Source: Purshia tridentata
Taxonomy: Eukaryota > Streptophyta > Magnoliopsida > Rosales > Rosaceae
DNA: 25,194 nucleotides
Reading direction: 5' to 3'
NCBI GenBank assembly: GCA_003254885.1
Contig: QANT01008075.1
Span: 1-25,194, forward strand
The notes beneath the pieces are model-generated. The model was not told the origin of the DNA, ran no database searches, and worked only from the letters and a program-made list of their open reading frames with translations. The translations under genes were made by a program, and so were the position numbers. Of the stretch, positions 10,528 through 21,699 are shown piece by piece (within the stretch, counting starts at the first letter, position 1; every line of letters begins with the position of its first letter).

Positions 10528-12080
10528 CTAAGAGTAACCCAACACAAATGATGTTATCAATGCATTGAGGGAAATGGGTGAATCCATATTTACTGCATGG
10601 CCTGTGTCCTTGATTATCTCTAGCTTTGATTTTGGTCCCAAGTGACTGTACATAGAAAAGAGAACATTAATAAGTTTTACATTGATTTTCAAGGACCAAG
10701 ATCCTCTACCCATTTGTCTACTCATCTCCCTACCATACTTTCAAATTTGGTCATGCTTCCTTCCACCTCTTTCTCTTCCTCTTCCTTTCTCTCTCCACTC
10801 TCTATTTGATGGCCAAGTTTGATGGCCAAGATTAATGCATGATGGAGATGAGTAGGAAAATGGGTAAGGGATCCTTGTCCGGTTTCCAATCCGGACTAAC
10901 TTGATCAAAATTAAGTAAATTAAATGTCACCTTTGCAGCTGATAGGCCAAGTACATAGGGAACACATTATCTTTGTCTCCCCAAATTATCAGTGTTTCCT
11001 TCGCCCAAATACAAACTTCAGTTGCAAGACAGATCAAGAAAAAGAATGTTGCTAAGTATTGAAATATTGCTAAGTTACCTGAGTTAGAATGGGAAGGTTT
11101 GGATCTGCTTTATTCTTCAGCAAATGCTCTGCCAACTCTAATTTCCCCTTCCTCTGTGCCTCATACATCACCTACACAACATTCAAACCTATTTAAACTT
11201 AAGGAATTGTTATTTACAAACCCAACTGATGGACGAGAAATGTACAGTTTGACTTGTTATGTTATCATTTTAGATCATTGATCGATTAAGTAAATTGTTC
11301 TGTATTAATAGTTTATCAATATATATAAGGAGTCAAGCATTCTCCAAGGTTTTTTATGAAACTCACATTGACGAACCCGCGGAGCAAAAAATCTGGGACC
11401 CAATTGAAAGGACCAGGTTTATGCACTGATAGATTCACCAAGACCCTTAAATCATGAGCACTTTCAGGTACAAGGAGCTTCAATGCATTGTTTCCAACCT
11501 TCTTGAGCTGCTCTCTCTTCTGCTCCTCCTTCATTCCAATCCCACAACTCACAATCACAACCTTCTCCACCTCCTTTGGATACATCTCAGCCATCCAATA
11601 TGCCACAAACCCTCCATAACTTATAGAGTACACAGCAAACCTGTCCACACCCAATCTCTTCAACCCTTCCACCACACATTTTGCTTGGAAAGCCTCTGTC
11701 CTTTGGGGCCTGTTAGTGTAAGACTTGCCAAAGAAGAGTAAATCAGGCACATACAAATTAAAACTTCTTGAGAGTGAACCCATTTGGTAGATAAATTGCC
11801 ACTTTGAATTGCCACCATACCCATGAAGCATTACTAGAGCAGGCTTATTAGACCCCCTAGGATTGGCAATCCAAAAGTGCATGGTGGTTTGTTCGTCCAA
11901 ATCAATTGTACATGGAGAAAGACCACATAACCTGAAGTATAGTCCTAAAAGTGCATCTAAAAGTGCGATTAGGGTTGAAGCTAGATTCAAATACGATAAA
12001 ATGGAAAGCAAGAATTCAGAAATGGCTATTATGGTTGCGAGGTAGAAGGAGAGTACATGGAAAAATTTTGGGTAAGCCAT
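10528..12080 (-). CDS. Alpha/beta-hydrolase fold protein, tandem paralog B
   Basis: Four exons with the same phases as paralog A: 12080-11367, 11171-11079, 10998-10931 and 10645-10528, giving 330 aa. The frame can be extended upstream only with a non-ATG codon, so the ATG at 12080 (MAYPKF) is the start. Motifs are HGYGGN (86-91), the nucleophile elbow SISYGG with Ser154, WGDKDNVFP with Asp279, and DTGHAVNMDSP with His308. All three catalytic residues are present, but the usual first Gly of G-x-S-x-G is Ser152, unlike Gly148 in paralog A. Residues 5-50 are strongly hydrophobic and suggest membrane association. The last intron (10646-10930, 285 bp) holds a transposon-like element and is about 190 bp longer than the matching intron of paralog A (93 bp). 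Substrate unknown. Expression of this copy cannot be judged from sequence, but the frame and splice sites are intact. Confidence 0.87.
10693..10880. mobile_element. MITE-like element in last intron of hydrolase paralog B
   Basis: The left end begins GGACCAAGATCCTCTACCCA. The right end, read on the minus strand, begins GGACAAGGATCCCTTACCCA. The inverted similarity continues for about 37 bp through a CTACTCATCTCC block. The element is 188 bp and non-coding, with a CT-rich interior and a perfect 13-bp tandem repeat (TTTGATGGCCAAG) at 10805-10830. Its length almost exactly accounts for the size difference between this intron and the matching paralog A intron, which supports insertion after the gene duplication. 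A target-site duplication was not clear. Confidence 0.7.
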
Positions 12081-13353
12081 GACAGTAGGATTAGAATTGA
12101 GAATGAGTGTCAATTTGTGTGATGGCTTGTCTTTTTAGCTACTTAAATTTGAGTGGTATGCTATCCCTTCAAGCATTCACTATAAAAGACGTACAAGATA
12201 TTTACCCATTTATAAGATGAGGACAATGGTGTGACCCATCTGCATTTTGTTTTGGAAAATTAAACCAATCTTGCCAGCCCTAAAATGACAAAAAGAAAAC
12301 AAAGAAATTGATTTTTAAGTAAAAATTTGAGAGCGAGAATAGGACTCTTCCACATCACTTCCGCACTTAAGTATGGAAATGTGTCAAACATCTTTATATG
12401 ACCAGCGCAAATAGCGTTGTCTTATTGAATCTTTCTTCTTTCTTTTTATTGTTCTCATTATTATCATCATCCTTAGAATTTTGAAGAAATGTCATTATGC
12501 CGAAGACAATTGGCAACCATATTGAAATTTCTTTTGGTCCATAACCAACATAGAACCAAAACTAAGCTAACTACTTTTTCCTACTTGGTATCTTGCCCAA
12601 AAAACCAAAAAGAAGCATTAGGATATGGGCCCAATAGAGTTGGACATTAAAGATGAATTCGTAAAAGTAGCTATCACACACCAAAGTAGCACAACGGCCC
12701 ACAACCCATGTAAGGGGCAGCATGATCACGGCATGGGAAAGCATTATTTTGTCTAATTCAAGATGGGCACCAACTTTCCAAAGTTTGGAATGGAAGGCGA
12801 CACAATACACAAGCATTACTTTAGACAACCACCCCTTCAAAATATAAAGACCATTAGACCATGGTCCACCCTCCAAAGGGTATGGGGATAATTTAATCCC
12901 ATTAGATTTTATATTAAATCACTCAAACATGTTAGCTCTTTGATTCCTTACCGTTGGAGTGAAACTTAGATCATGTTAAACAGCTACGCTTCCCAAAATA
13001 ATGACCACAGCTAGCATTGCTTACCTCCAAGTATGAAAACGCCCAAAAAGAAGATCAGAATTATACCTTACTTCCAAAGCTTCCTATCCCCAATCTTCTT
13101 TACCATCATTTAGTCCCTTCACTTTTCTGAAATTCTGCCTTTTCTCACTTTTTGGACGGCTGTTAGTCACTTTTATCATCCTATTACAAGCTTTCCACCT
13201 AGATTCCTTCACCATTTCCACATTCTTTGCTCTTTATATAAATCTCCCTCCACACCTCATTCTAAGTCATCAAGTCGTTTGTAGGTTTCTAATTTTTATA
13301 ACAAAAATTAGAAAACCAACAACCTTGACATCAATTTATTGATCAGTCCACCA
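12081..13353. other. Intergenic DNA between divergent hydrolase B and small membrane protein gene
   Basis: Shared upstream region of two divergent genes. No coding gene is supported: the 101-residue minus-strand frame at 12571-12876 has no recognisable domain, intron structure or homology I know. A TTTATATAAA motif around 13232-13242 is a good TATA box for the plus-strand gene at 13354. Confidence 0.55.
13232..13242 (+). promoter_or_regulatory. Probable TATA box of the small membrane protein gene
   Basis: CTTTATATAAATC lies about 115 bp before the start codon, which would place transcription start near 13265-13275 and give a leader of about 80-90 nt. The surrounding pyrimidine-rich context is typical of plant core promoters. 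Confidence 0.5.
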
Positions 13354-13719
13354 ATGGCTACTACATATCCATACACAAACCAAAACTCATCTCAAAGATC
13401 AGTAGCCATGGTGCTGTCTCTGGTATCTGCAATAGTACTTTCACCTCTATATGTGAGCACTAGAAAGACTGATACAAGATATTATGAATCAAAATGGAGC
13501 TCTGGGTTTGTCCTTCCCATGGTTCTTGCTGGACTTATTATTGCCATTAAGACAACTACTTCATCATCAGCACATCAAAGAGGGTCTTTTCTTCCATCTC
13601 CAGATCCTTCATGGGTACTGAGAATTGGGAGTTCATGTTGGGGGCTTGCTGGGGTTTTGGTGATGTTAATGCTTGTACTTTCATGGCAAAGTTCTGTGCA
13701 TGAATTCTTCTGGAGATGA
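13354..13719 (+). CDS. Small plant-specific integral membrane protein, function unknown
   Basis: Intronless frame of 121 aa. The first ATG in the frame is at 13354; any extension upstream relies on a non-ATG codon. Three hydrophobic segments are visible at about 17-35, 50-66 and 91-110, separated by a basic loop (STRKTDTRYYESKW, 35-48) and a Ser/Pro-rich loop (69-86, including SFLPSPDPSW). The C-terminus is short (QSSVHEFFWR). I recognise this as resembling small uncharacterised plant transmembrane proteins but cannot assign a named family or function. A TATA box and plausible leader precede it, which supports it being a real gene. Confidence 0.75.
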   Translation: MATTYPYTNQNSSQRSVAMVLSLVSAIVLSPLYVSTRKTDTRYYESKWSSGFVLPMVLAGLIIAIKTTTSSSAHQRGSFLPSPDPSWVLRIGSSCWGLAGVLVMLMLVLSWQSSVHEFFWR

Positions 13720-14321
13720 GAGGTTCACTTAATTCTTTATGTTGTTGTCTTTCAGTTTGTTGGGTTTGTAATAGATAGTTATATCAGATAATGTACGTGG
13801 TACCAGTAAATGAGACTTTTCTTCATTTTGTCTCTGACAAAGTACACAAACTAGCTAGCTGCAATTGCAAGGCCAAATCCAGCAGTGTCTATTCAATACA
13901 ATTATTACAAACCCCAACTATAGAAGATGAAATTGTTGGCAACACAAAAATTAAAATAAATTGATAAATTCGAAAACAGAAATTTGATAAACCAACTCAT
14001 TAAGTTGAGACACTTACAATTTTGGCTCTTTTGAACTAGAACATGACCAAATTATCTAGAGAGTTGAGATTGAGAAGGCCAATTTTAGAGTTGAGCTAGT
14101 CGAGTGAATATGGGAACGAAGGGTAAAAAATGCATATATTTTTTACATGCCCATAAGGTAAAATTGGAAACTTCAAACGAGAGCTAAGCCCAATGAGACA
14201 CAAGCCAAACCCAAGTCCACAGTCCGCAACCCAGTAACCCAATCTCTCTGTCTCTCGATTTTCTATTATTCTCCAGCTCACCCATCGCCAAAGCCCTAGC
14301 ATCAGTACCCAGAACCCAAAA
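13720..14321. other. 3' UTR of membrane protein gene and TAF9 promoter
   Basis: No gene. The right part is the TAF9 promoter and leader. It has an AGCCCAA motif at 14187-14193 (TGGGCT site II on the minus strand), and the immediate leader is C-rich with no clear TATA box, as expected for a housekeeping gene. Confidence 0.5.
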
Positions 14322-14935
14322 ATGGCCGGAGAAGACGAGGACTTGCCCAGAGATGCAAAAATCATGAAAGCGCTCTTGAAATCGATGGGCGTGGAGGACC
14401 ATGAACCTCGCGTCATTCACCAATTCCTGGAGCTATGGTATCGATACGTGGTTGACGTACTCACCGACGCACAAGTCTACTCCGAACACGCCGGCAAGGC
14501 CGCAATTGACTGCGACGATGTCAAGCTCGCGATTCAGTCCAAGATCAATTTCAGCTTCTCGCAACCCCCACCAAGAGAGGTAAATCAATCAATTTCACTC
14601 CCTCAGTCCCCTTTCTTTTTCATCTGCTGAATTTGAGCTCGACCCATTTTCAGGTTCTGCTGGAGTTGGCGAGGAACAGGAACAAAATCCCATTACCAAA
14701 ATCGATTGCAGGGCCTGGTGTGGCTCTGCCGCCTGAACGGGACACGTTGATAAGCCCGAATTATCAGTTGGCAATTCCGACGAAGCAAGCAAACCAAGCA
14801 GTGGAAGAAATGGAGGAGGATGAAGCTGTAGATCCCAATTCTTCTTCTCAAGAACAACAGAAGGCCTCTGTTTCCGATGTGCCAATGGGTACTCCTCAAA
14901 GGGTGTCCTTTCCTCTTGCTAAACGTACCAACTGA
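14322..14935 (+). CDS. TAF9: Transcription initiation factor TFIID subunit 9 (TAF9)
   Basis: Two exons, 14322-14579 and 14654-14935, separated by a 74-bp GT-AG intron; 179 aa, close to Arabidopsis TAF9 (183 aa). Residues 8-75 form the histone-fold domain ([24 protein letters not shown]..., [17 protein letters not shown]), which pairs with TAF6 in TFIID and SAGA. The conserved TAF9 tail follows ([30 protein letters not shown], about residues 88-126). The C-terminal portion is acidic and Ser/Gln-rich, then ends in [17 protein letters not shown]. The start codon sits in an AAAATGGC context and opens the histone fold directly. The protein acts in RNA polymerase II pre-initiation complex assembly in the nucleus. 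Confidence 0.95.
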
Positions 14936-15564
14936 GACTCAGTCTGAGAGTTCATGGGACATCAGCGTATGGGGAAAAACAGAGGTTTCTTTTAAGTCCA
15001 GATATGTGGGATCAAACAAATGCTGATTTGTAAAAGAATATTCTGTTTAATCAAGCTGCTGTATATTTCTGCACTTTGTTTTTTTGCATTGTTTGGATGC
15101 TTACACAAGGATTTTATGAAGAGAGACATGAAATAATTGAAAAATACCTTTTTTATTTGATGTAATTGTTTTATGTGATGATTGTATTACATTAGTATTT
15201 AGATCGAGGCTGAGAAGAGAGCTCATAATGGAAAGACTTTTCTTTTTACTAATTGAAATGTTTCTCTCTTTTATGTCTTTCGTAAAGTTACTTGGAATAT
15301 ATTTCCTTTTCCTTTTTCTACTTGGAAATCTTTGAAGCATTTGAATGGTTAGACAATTCCAATTCAAAGAATCTAACAGTAGAAAGAGAAGACAGTTGTT
15401 ACAAGTGACACTGACACATGCTCAACACTTTCAGGGGCCATAGCCCTTCTTAGTCCCTGAGTCCTGACCATGCAGCTTTTCTGCCTGTACAAATGCTTTT
15501 GACTTATATACAACAATGACCGACTGTCACTGGATACACTATAAATGGGAGAATGGAGCAGGGT
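14936..15564. other. Intergenic DNA between convergent TAF9 and RSH genes
   Basis: The facing 3' UTRs. No coding region; frames here are short and featureless. A 9-bp direct repeat (TACTTGGAA at 15289-15297 and 15319-15327) flanks a 21-bp pyrimidine-rich spacer, a weak example of the micro-insertion pattern described elsewhere in this window. Confidence 0.55.
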
Positions 15565-18500
15565 TCAACTTCTCCGACCCACCATGCTACTAGCCGCAGG
15601 CCCTGCACTCGATACACTAATGCCCCGGTCATACATACGCTGAATCTCTTCCCTGTACTCTGTCAAAGACTTGTTGGGAATAGCTGGAGTCAGCTCCACC
15701 ACATCCCCCATCTGCAGCTTGCATGTAGGATCGCACACTGGCTCGTGGTTCAGCCTAGGCCTCAGTTCTTCCTTCAGTGGGAACCCATATGGTGTCCATC
15801 TCAAGCTCCCTCGCCCAGCTCTTTCCAGCAGATCCATAACCGTAGAGTGTGTGGGAAACTCTTGCACAGACATCTGCAATATTAGAAATCAAACATGATC
15901 AGACTCAAGAGTCAATACATACATGCATTGAAAAATACTAGTTTCGTCTGCTATATAGGCATATACAAGGTGCACAATATGGCTATGACCACACAAGACA
16001 CCATGCTTAATGAATCATTGCAGATGCGAAAATCAAAATAAAAGGTATAAAAACATCAGTTAAAGACTACTCAACCATAAACAAAATAGATCATTGTCCT
16101 ACTGAGACTTCCCATCATTAAATCTAGATCATGCTTGAAGGAAACTAGAAACCAACCAATTAAACTTACTCTAATACACGCACACACATATATATATACG
16201 TACACATTAAGAATTTCTAAAACAAACCTTATCATTCTCTATCATGATGACAAACACCGGCCCATCCTGACCACAGTGGGGTTTGTAAGAATACGGGCAG
16301 TCCTCAGAATGAGAAGGAAACGTGCAGGGTGGCTTGCTTGAATCAGCATAACCAATGGACGACTGATCTCTGCTCATTGCTTCACACTGCCAAGTGACCA
16401 CCCATCTGGCCCACTCAACCATCTGAAGCACAAATGAAGGGTGCTTACAGTCACCTTCCTTGTATCTCCAATGAGCAGCAAATCCAAACTCAGCTTGCAA
16501 ATGCATCTCCTTCGTTCGAATTTGCACTTCCAGTGGAACCATGCCTTCACCCATCACCACAGTGTGCAGTGACTGATACCTAAATTATGAAAATGAATGT
16601 TAGGAGGAGAAAAGTAGCCATAGAAAAAGTACAATAGCACTTTGTGAGTTGTGACATACCCATTACACTTGGGTTGAGTTATGTAGTCCTTGAACTTTCC
16701 TGGCACCTCTGGCCACAGCTGTTGAACAACTTTCAGTGCTTGATAACAATCTTCCTCATTTTCAACAATCAAGCGTAGCCCATGGATATCATGAATTTCA
16801 TCCATGTTCAGCTTCTTTCTAAAAAATAAGCAATTAAATAAATCATGTTAATTTTTATTTAAGAATGTAGAATAATGGGCTATAGCATATATATATATAG
16901 AGAGAGAGGGAGAGAGAGAGAGAGAGAGAGCATACTTTAACATTTTGCAGTAGATGCTATACAAGCTCTTATGCCGCCCACAGAGAACATGGTAGGAAAT
17001 GGCTTTATCCTTGAGAGCTCGCTCTAATCTCCCTGTGGCAGAAGTAATCATTGCATCATCAAATGACTCTACAAGTTTGGAGGACAGTTCTTTGTGCTGG
17101 TCCGGGTTGAGATGCTTAAAACATATATTTTCCAGCTGCACCTTCCAGCTAGAGATTCCTAATCGGTTGGCCAAGGGAACAAAAATCTCCAAAGTCTCCT
17201 TTGCAAACCTCTGTTGCTTAGCCAAGGGTAATGCATCCAATGTCACCATATTATGTAATCGATCCGCCAATTTAATGAGGACGGCTCTGGCATCTGCCAT
17301 GGCAAGGAACATGGTATGCAGGCGATCTGCCTCAACTGTTTTGCTCGCAGTATTATTATCACGGGCAAGCTTGCTCAAATGACTTAGTTTGGACACCTAA
17401 GTAAATGCCACAAAGAACTAGATTAGAAGCTACTAATGATTAATTATATATGCATGTATATGTGTACATGCAAGTATACAGAATTCTCCAAAGTGATGTC
17501 CGCAAATAATAGATAGAACTAAGGCAAGATAATGTTCTTCCACACATCCAAATCCAAAGAAGAGAAAAAACCATTCACACTTTTGGTCAAAATACTGCAA
17601 ATCAAATGTCCCATCATAACCTTATGGATAGGATATCATTATGTAAATCACAAGCTGTTTTCTATTTTAAGTGACAAGTAAAACACCCTGTAACATGATT
17701 TTTAAATTCCTGCTGAATCATTTGTACAAGACAATCATGTGACAAACAAAATGAACCCAAATTGGAATTAATTGAAGGAGGAACAACCAGAACTCTCTCT
17801 CTCTCCATGCATATGCCTGGTATTAGAAACCAACCAAAGTGTCATATCAATTATACTTCTTTTTAAGTGAGCACAGTTAACTTTTTATTAATATGGCATC
17901 TATTGAGAGGTCCAACGGAGATGTTATGGAAAGCTATGAACAAACTATAAACAATAGCCAATAGATTTCAAATACCATGTAACAAGCAACATGCCTTTAG
18001 CGTTCAACATACAAAAACAATTGACAACTACTTCTCAAGCATAAAAAAAATGAACTGTTTAATTACTAGCATTCAGCAACACAAAAGAGTTATGAAAATT
18101 CTCACACTCTTACCCCTTCAACTAAATCAGAAACCCCAGCTCCAAATTTCCCAAATATATGGTCATAACACATAGAAGAATCATCAAGCGTGTCATGCAA
18201 AAGCCCTGCAGCAACAACTGTGGAATTAGCACCGATCAATGCAAGCAACACCGCAGTTTCCACACAGTGCTCCAAATAAGGATCGCCACTTGCTCGCATC
18301 TACAATAAAACAACAAAATACAACAAAAAACTTCTCAAACCCATTCACCAAAATCCCAAAACAGAAAAATCCACTCAACATTCAAATAAAAAATTACCTG
18401 CCCTCTATGAGCTTTCTCGGCCTGGTAAAAAGCCTTAATAATAAAATCTTCATAGAAAATCTTGTGCCGCAATTGAGCACCCAGAAGCAACTCTTTGACA

Positions 18501-19168
18501 TAAGGCTCAGAATTGCCCTCCACAAAGCCATCCTCAATATTGAAAGTCAATTCATCAAGGAGAGCTGTTGAACCCAGCTCCAAAGCATCAGTTTGCACCT
18601 TGAAACTCGGCGAGTCATAATCTATACACGAAGAGCCCAAAGCACCCCTCACAAACCCATTAAACAACCCATTACTACCACATCGAATCGAATTCAAATT
18701 AATATCTCCATTGCTAACTCTTTCCCGTGCAATTCTCATTGGAAGGCTTCTCGCCGAGCCCGAAACCCCACTACTACTGGACGATACCGGGCCCTGAAAC
18801 ACCGAAACCGGGCTCTGATCCCTATTCAACGGGGCCCCGTTCAACTTGCTCGGCGAGTAGCGAAAGGAGCTACTCAATTCCTTCAATTCCTCGCCTCTGT
18901 CGTGCCACAGAGACCCCAATTCCTCTCCTCCACCCGAAAAGCTCGACGAGGACGACGCGTGCTTCACCGATGGCGACGAGAACAAGCACGAAAGCCCGCC
19001 CATGGCCGCCGGTTTTTGCGACGTGGAGGCCGTCGAAGCTGTCGACGACGAAGATCGAGAGCTCAATTCCAAATCGTACGTGGCGTGCGCGTTGATCTGG
19101 CACGAGTGCGCAGTCGAGCACACACTGCTCGGCGGACTCGCGTAGAGAGCTATTGTTGGGACCGTCAT
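15565..19168 (-). CDS. RSH2/RSH3: Chloroplast RelA/SpoT homolog, (p)ppGpp synthetase/hydrolase (RSH2/RSH3 type)
   Basis: Six exons with GT-AG introns: 19168-18398, 18299-18114, 17396-16936, 16818-16660, 16579-16228 and 15873-15565; 745 aa, slightly longer than Arabidopsis RSH2/RSH3 (about 710). The Ser/Ala-rich N-terminus (about 1-70) suits a plastid transit peptide. The HD hydrolase domain (about 245-400) shows H268, H292-D293 in LLHDTLDD, and LADRLHNM (362-369). The synthetase domain (about 455-600) shows [13 protein letters not shown] (459-470), DIHGLRL (483-489), YQSLHT (527-532), EVQIRT (543-548) and EFGFAAHW (556-563). The C-terminal part has a TGS-like region ending in [13 protein letters not shown]; no ACT domain is present. 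These features predict an enzyme with both synthesis and hydrolysis capacity, controlling plastid transcription, translation and stress responses through ppGpp. RSH2 and RSH3 cannot be told apart from sequence alone here. Confidence 0.94.
16887..16930. repeat. Compound (AT)n(AG)n microsatellite beside a splice donor
   Basis: About six AT units (16887-16898) are followed by an AG run to 16930, interrupted once by GG. It begins four bases inside intron 3 of the RSH gene, so on the coding strand the donor GTATG is followed at once by a long CT tract. Confidence 0.9.
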
Positions 19169-19680
19169 GATTGCTTTCTCTGAGACAATTCGGGGGCCTC
19201 AAATCACAAACCCAGATCGAGAAACCCTTTCACTCAATATGACTCCTGTCACAGACCCGCTAATTTTCTTCACAAAAGAGCACAGGCCCACTTAATTTTC
19301 GAGGAGATAAACGGCCTCAGACACCCAATTGGATTATTTTTGAGGTACCCAATTACACAAAGTTTATTTTATTCGCACCCCAATAAAAAAAATGAACGAT
19401 TATGACAAAAGAAAAGTATAATGAGAAGAAATTGAGCTACAGAATGTACAGATTTATCGAAATTCAGCTCAAAAGAAACAACAAGTAGATAAAACCCTAC
19501 ACCAAAATTTCGAGGAGAGTGAGTCAAAGACGCCTAGAAACTTAGAGCAAGAGCGAGAGCGAAAGAGAGAGAGACTATAAAGAAAAATAAGAGGAAATAG
19601 GAAGAAGAAAAGAAGAAGCTTCTTTCTGTCTTTGATTTTTTCAGAATCTCTCTTCGCTCCTCGCTCTGTTTTGTTTTCTT
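19169..19680 (-). promoter_or_regulatory. RSH gene leader and promoter region
   Basis: Read on the minus strand, about 19560-19680 is a CT-rich tract of the kind found in plant 5' leaders, and the segment between it and the start codon (19169-19555) is AT-rich and could contain a leader intron. No TATA box stands out. No coding sequence is seen. Confidence 0.4.
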
Positions 19681-21690
19681 TTAAGGTGGTTATTGCTTAA
19701 AGGCCAGGCAAAGGACATGTGAAATTACTAGATTGCCCTGACTATGTAACTGAAATAACAGAATGCTATAGGTGCCTTTTACAATTTACAGTACTTTTTA
19801 GGCAAGACGATCAAACTCTTTTTTTTTGGTAAATGATAAATTAAATAAAAGACGATCAAACTCATCTTAAGAAGGAAGGTCGGTTTGGGTTGGATGAGGT
19901 TTGATTAGCGTAACCTTGGTAATCTGGAATATTATTTATCTAATTGTGGATTTTAATAAAGTTCCATTAAAAGCAAAAAGGTTCATACAGATATGAATGA
20001 ATTTAGCTGTGTTTCTGCCCATTATTAGGAAAAAAAGGTAAAACAATAAAAAAATTTGGAATCTTTGAATTTGTTCCGGATTAGTTTATGATGTGTATTG
20101 TTAGGCCTTCCACTACGGTAATAGTAATCTTCTGCATAGTGATTTTTTTATTTTGGGTCACCTAATAGTATTTTTTTGGGTGTCTTTCCACTTTGGTGAT
20201 GAGATTCATATTTACTAATTAAATAATGTCTAATTTTCATTAAGTTTAGAATCGGCATAGTTCCTAAGGATTAGCGATTCAACACATTCGGATATGGAGG
20301 CTAGCCTATTCTTCTAGATCGGTGGTCGACATACTCCATTATGGACCTCAAGGCTCGATCGGAGAAGGTAGAAGGAGAGAGAAAGGCAATCAGAGAAGAA
20401 AGAGAGAAAGATGATCATAAAAGGAAGAAAGAGAGGCGACATAGAAAGAAGAGAGAGAGTCGATCGGAGGAGGGGATGAAGAGAGAGAACCACCAAATTT
20501 TTAAAAGGTGAGTTTAAAGCTAATTTGGTGGACTTTTTTATGATATGGTGGGTGAAATAGGTGGGCTTAATTATCATTGGGAATTTGAGAGTCCCAAAGT
20601 GAACTTTATAATTTTTATTTGAAAAAAAATAAATTTTGTTAGTAATTCCCACAGCTCATTTCATTGCTTGAGTATAATTTTTGTAAATATAGGTATGTGA
20701 AATCGTTTGTAAATCACATTTGTTAGGTAAAACTCCAAATTATTTCCATATTTTTTTATTTAATTATTATTCTAACCTATTTTCAATGTAAGCTTTAAAT
20801 AATTAATCTAGAGATAGACAAAAAAAAACCATAGATTTGAACAACCGTGGATACCAAACTAAACGGAACAAGTATATAAAAAAAAAAATTTAAGTATAGG
20901 TAAAGATTTGGAGAATTTTTTTTTTTAATACCCGATTGGGTACGAAGAAGGGATGGTATTGCAAGTCCCATCCCTAAATCCACCCCAAATTATATATAAA
21001 TTTTATTTATTACAAAAATATATAATAATTACTATTATTATTTTGGATATATGCATTTAAGTCATATATTTGAGATTTGGACTTAAGAAATTGAGTAGGG
21101 GATGACTCTATGAGGGGCAAAAACAAATTCGAATATGGATATGAATGTGGTATACCCATCTTCCCTCATATTTATTGTGATTCCTAAATCAATCCTTCAA
21201 TTTTAGCTCAAAACATCGTTTTAATATTTTTAAAAAATAAACAGATAATCCTATATATCATCATCATTATTTAATTAGGTAAACCCATATATTTTCGTGT
21301 TGAAGAGTTCAACTAATCTGGAATTATTTTAAAAAACAATTGCAGTATGACTCCTTAAACTTACAAGAACCAACCCCTTAATAATAATAGTTCAACTAAT
21401 CAATCCATCCATATCCGAATCATCAAGAACCAATCTCGGGTAATTCACGTGGGTCAATGAAGTATGCATGCATTAGTATAAGGAATTAATGCCCATAGAT
21501 TACTTGCTTTTTGTCTGAGTCCCTTGAAATGTTCTTTTTATCTATTATTTTATATTCTGTGCTTATCTCCTTTATTAATTTAATATTCTTTTATCTATTG
21601 TGGGAATAATAACAAAATAGGGACTGAATGTGGCTCTGTTTTAACACTAATTAACGACATATAATACGAATCTCACACTTTTGTGTGTCA
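19681..21690. other. AT-rich intergenic DNA without a supported gene
   Basis: Contains the 30-bp micro-insertion at 19804-19863, a purine-rich (GA) tract at about 20355-20490, and several homopolymer runs of A or T. No frame shows a recognisable domain or plausible exon structure. It may include degraded transposon sequence, but I could not identify ends. Confidence 0.55.
19804..19863 (-). repeat. Micro-insertion: 30 bp T-rich insert between 15-bp direct repeats
   Basis: AAGACGATCAAACTC occurs perfectly at 19804-19818 and 19849-19863. The 30-bp insert between them starts with nine T residues on the plus strand. On the minus strand it reads as a short unique stretch (ending TATCATTTACC) followed by a poly-A run, the layout of a 5'-truncated LINE or SINE with its target-site duplication. 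Confidence 0.65.
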
Positions 21691-21699
21691 GTGTGCATG

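Noticed and set aside
12571..12876. 101-residue minus-strand frame, hydrophobic in parts
   Set aside because: No recognised domain, no supporting exon or promoter features, and the length is within chance expectation for intergenic DNA.
15289..15327. Possible fifth micro-insertion (TACTTGGAA repeats around a 21-bp spacer)
   Set aside because: Repeats are only 9 bp and the spacer lacks a clear terminal poly-A run, so chance in pyrimidine-rich DNA is plausible.
18593..19183. 196-residue plus-strand frame opposite RSH exon 1
   Set aside because: Arginine-rich shadow of the GC-rich, Ser-rich transit peptide region; the antisense frame lacks any family resemblance.
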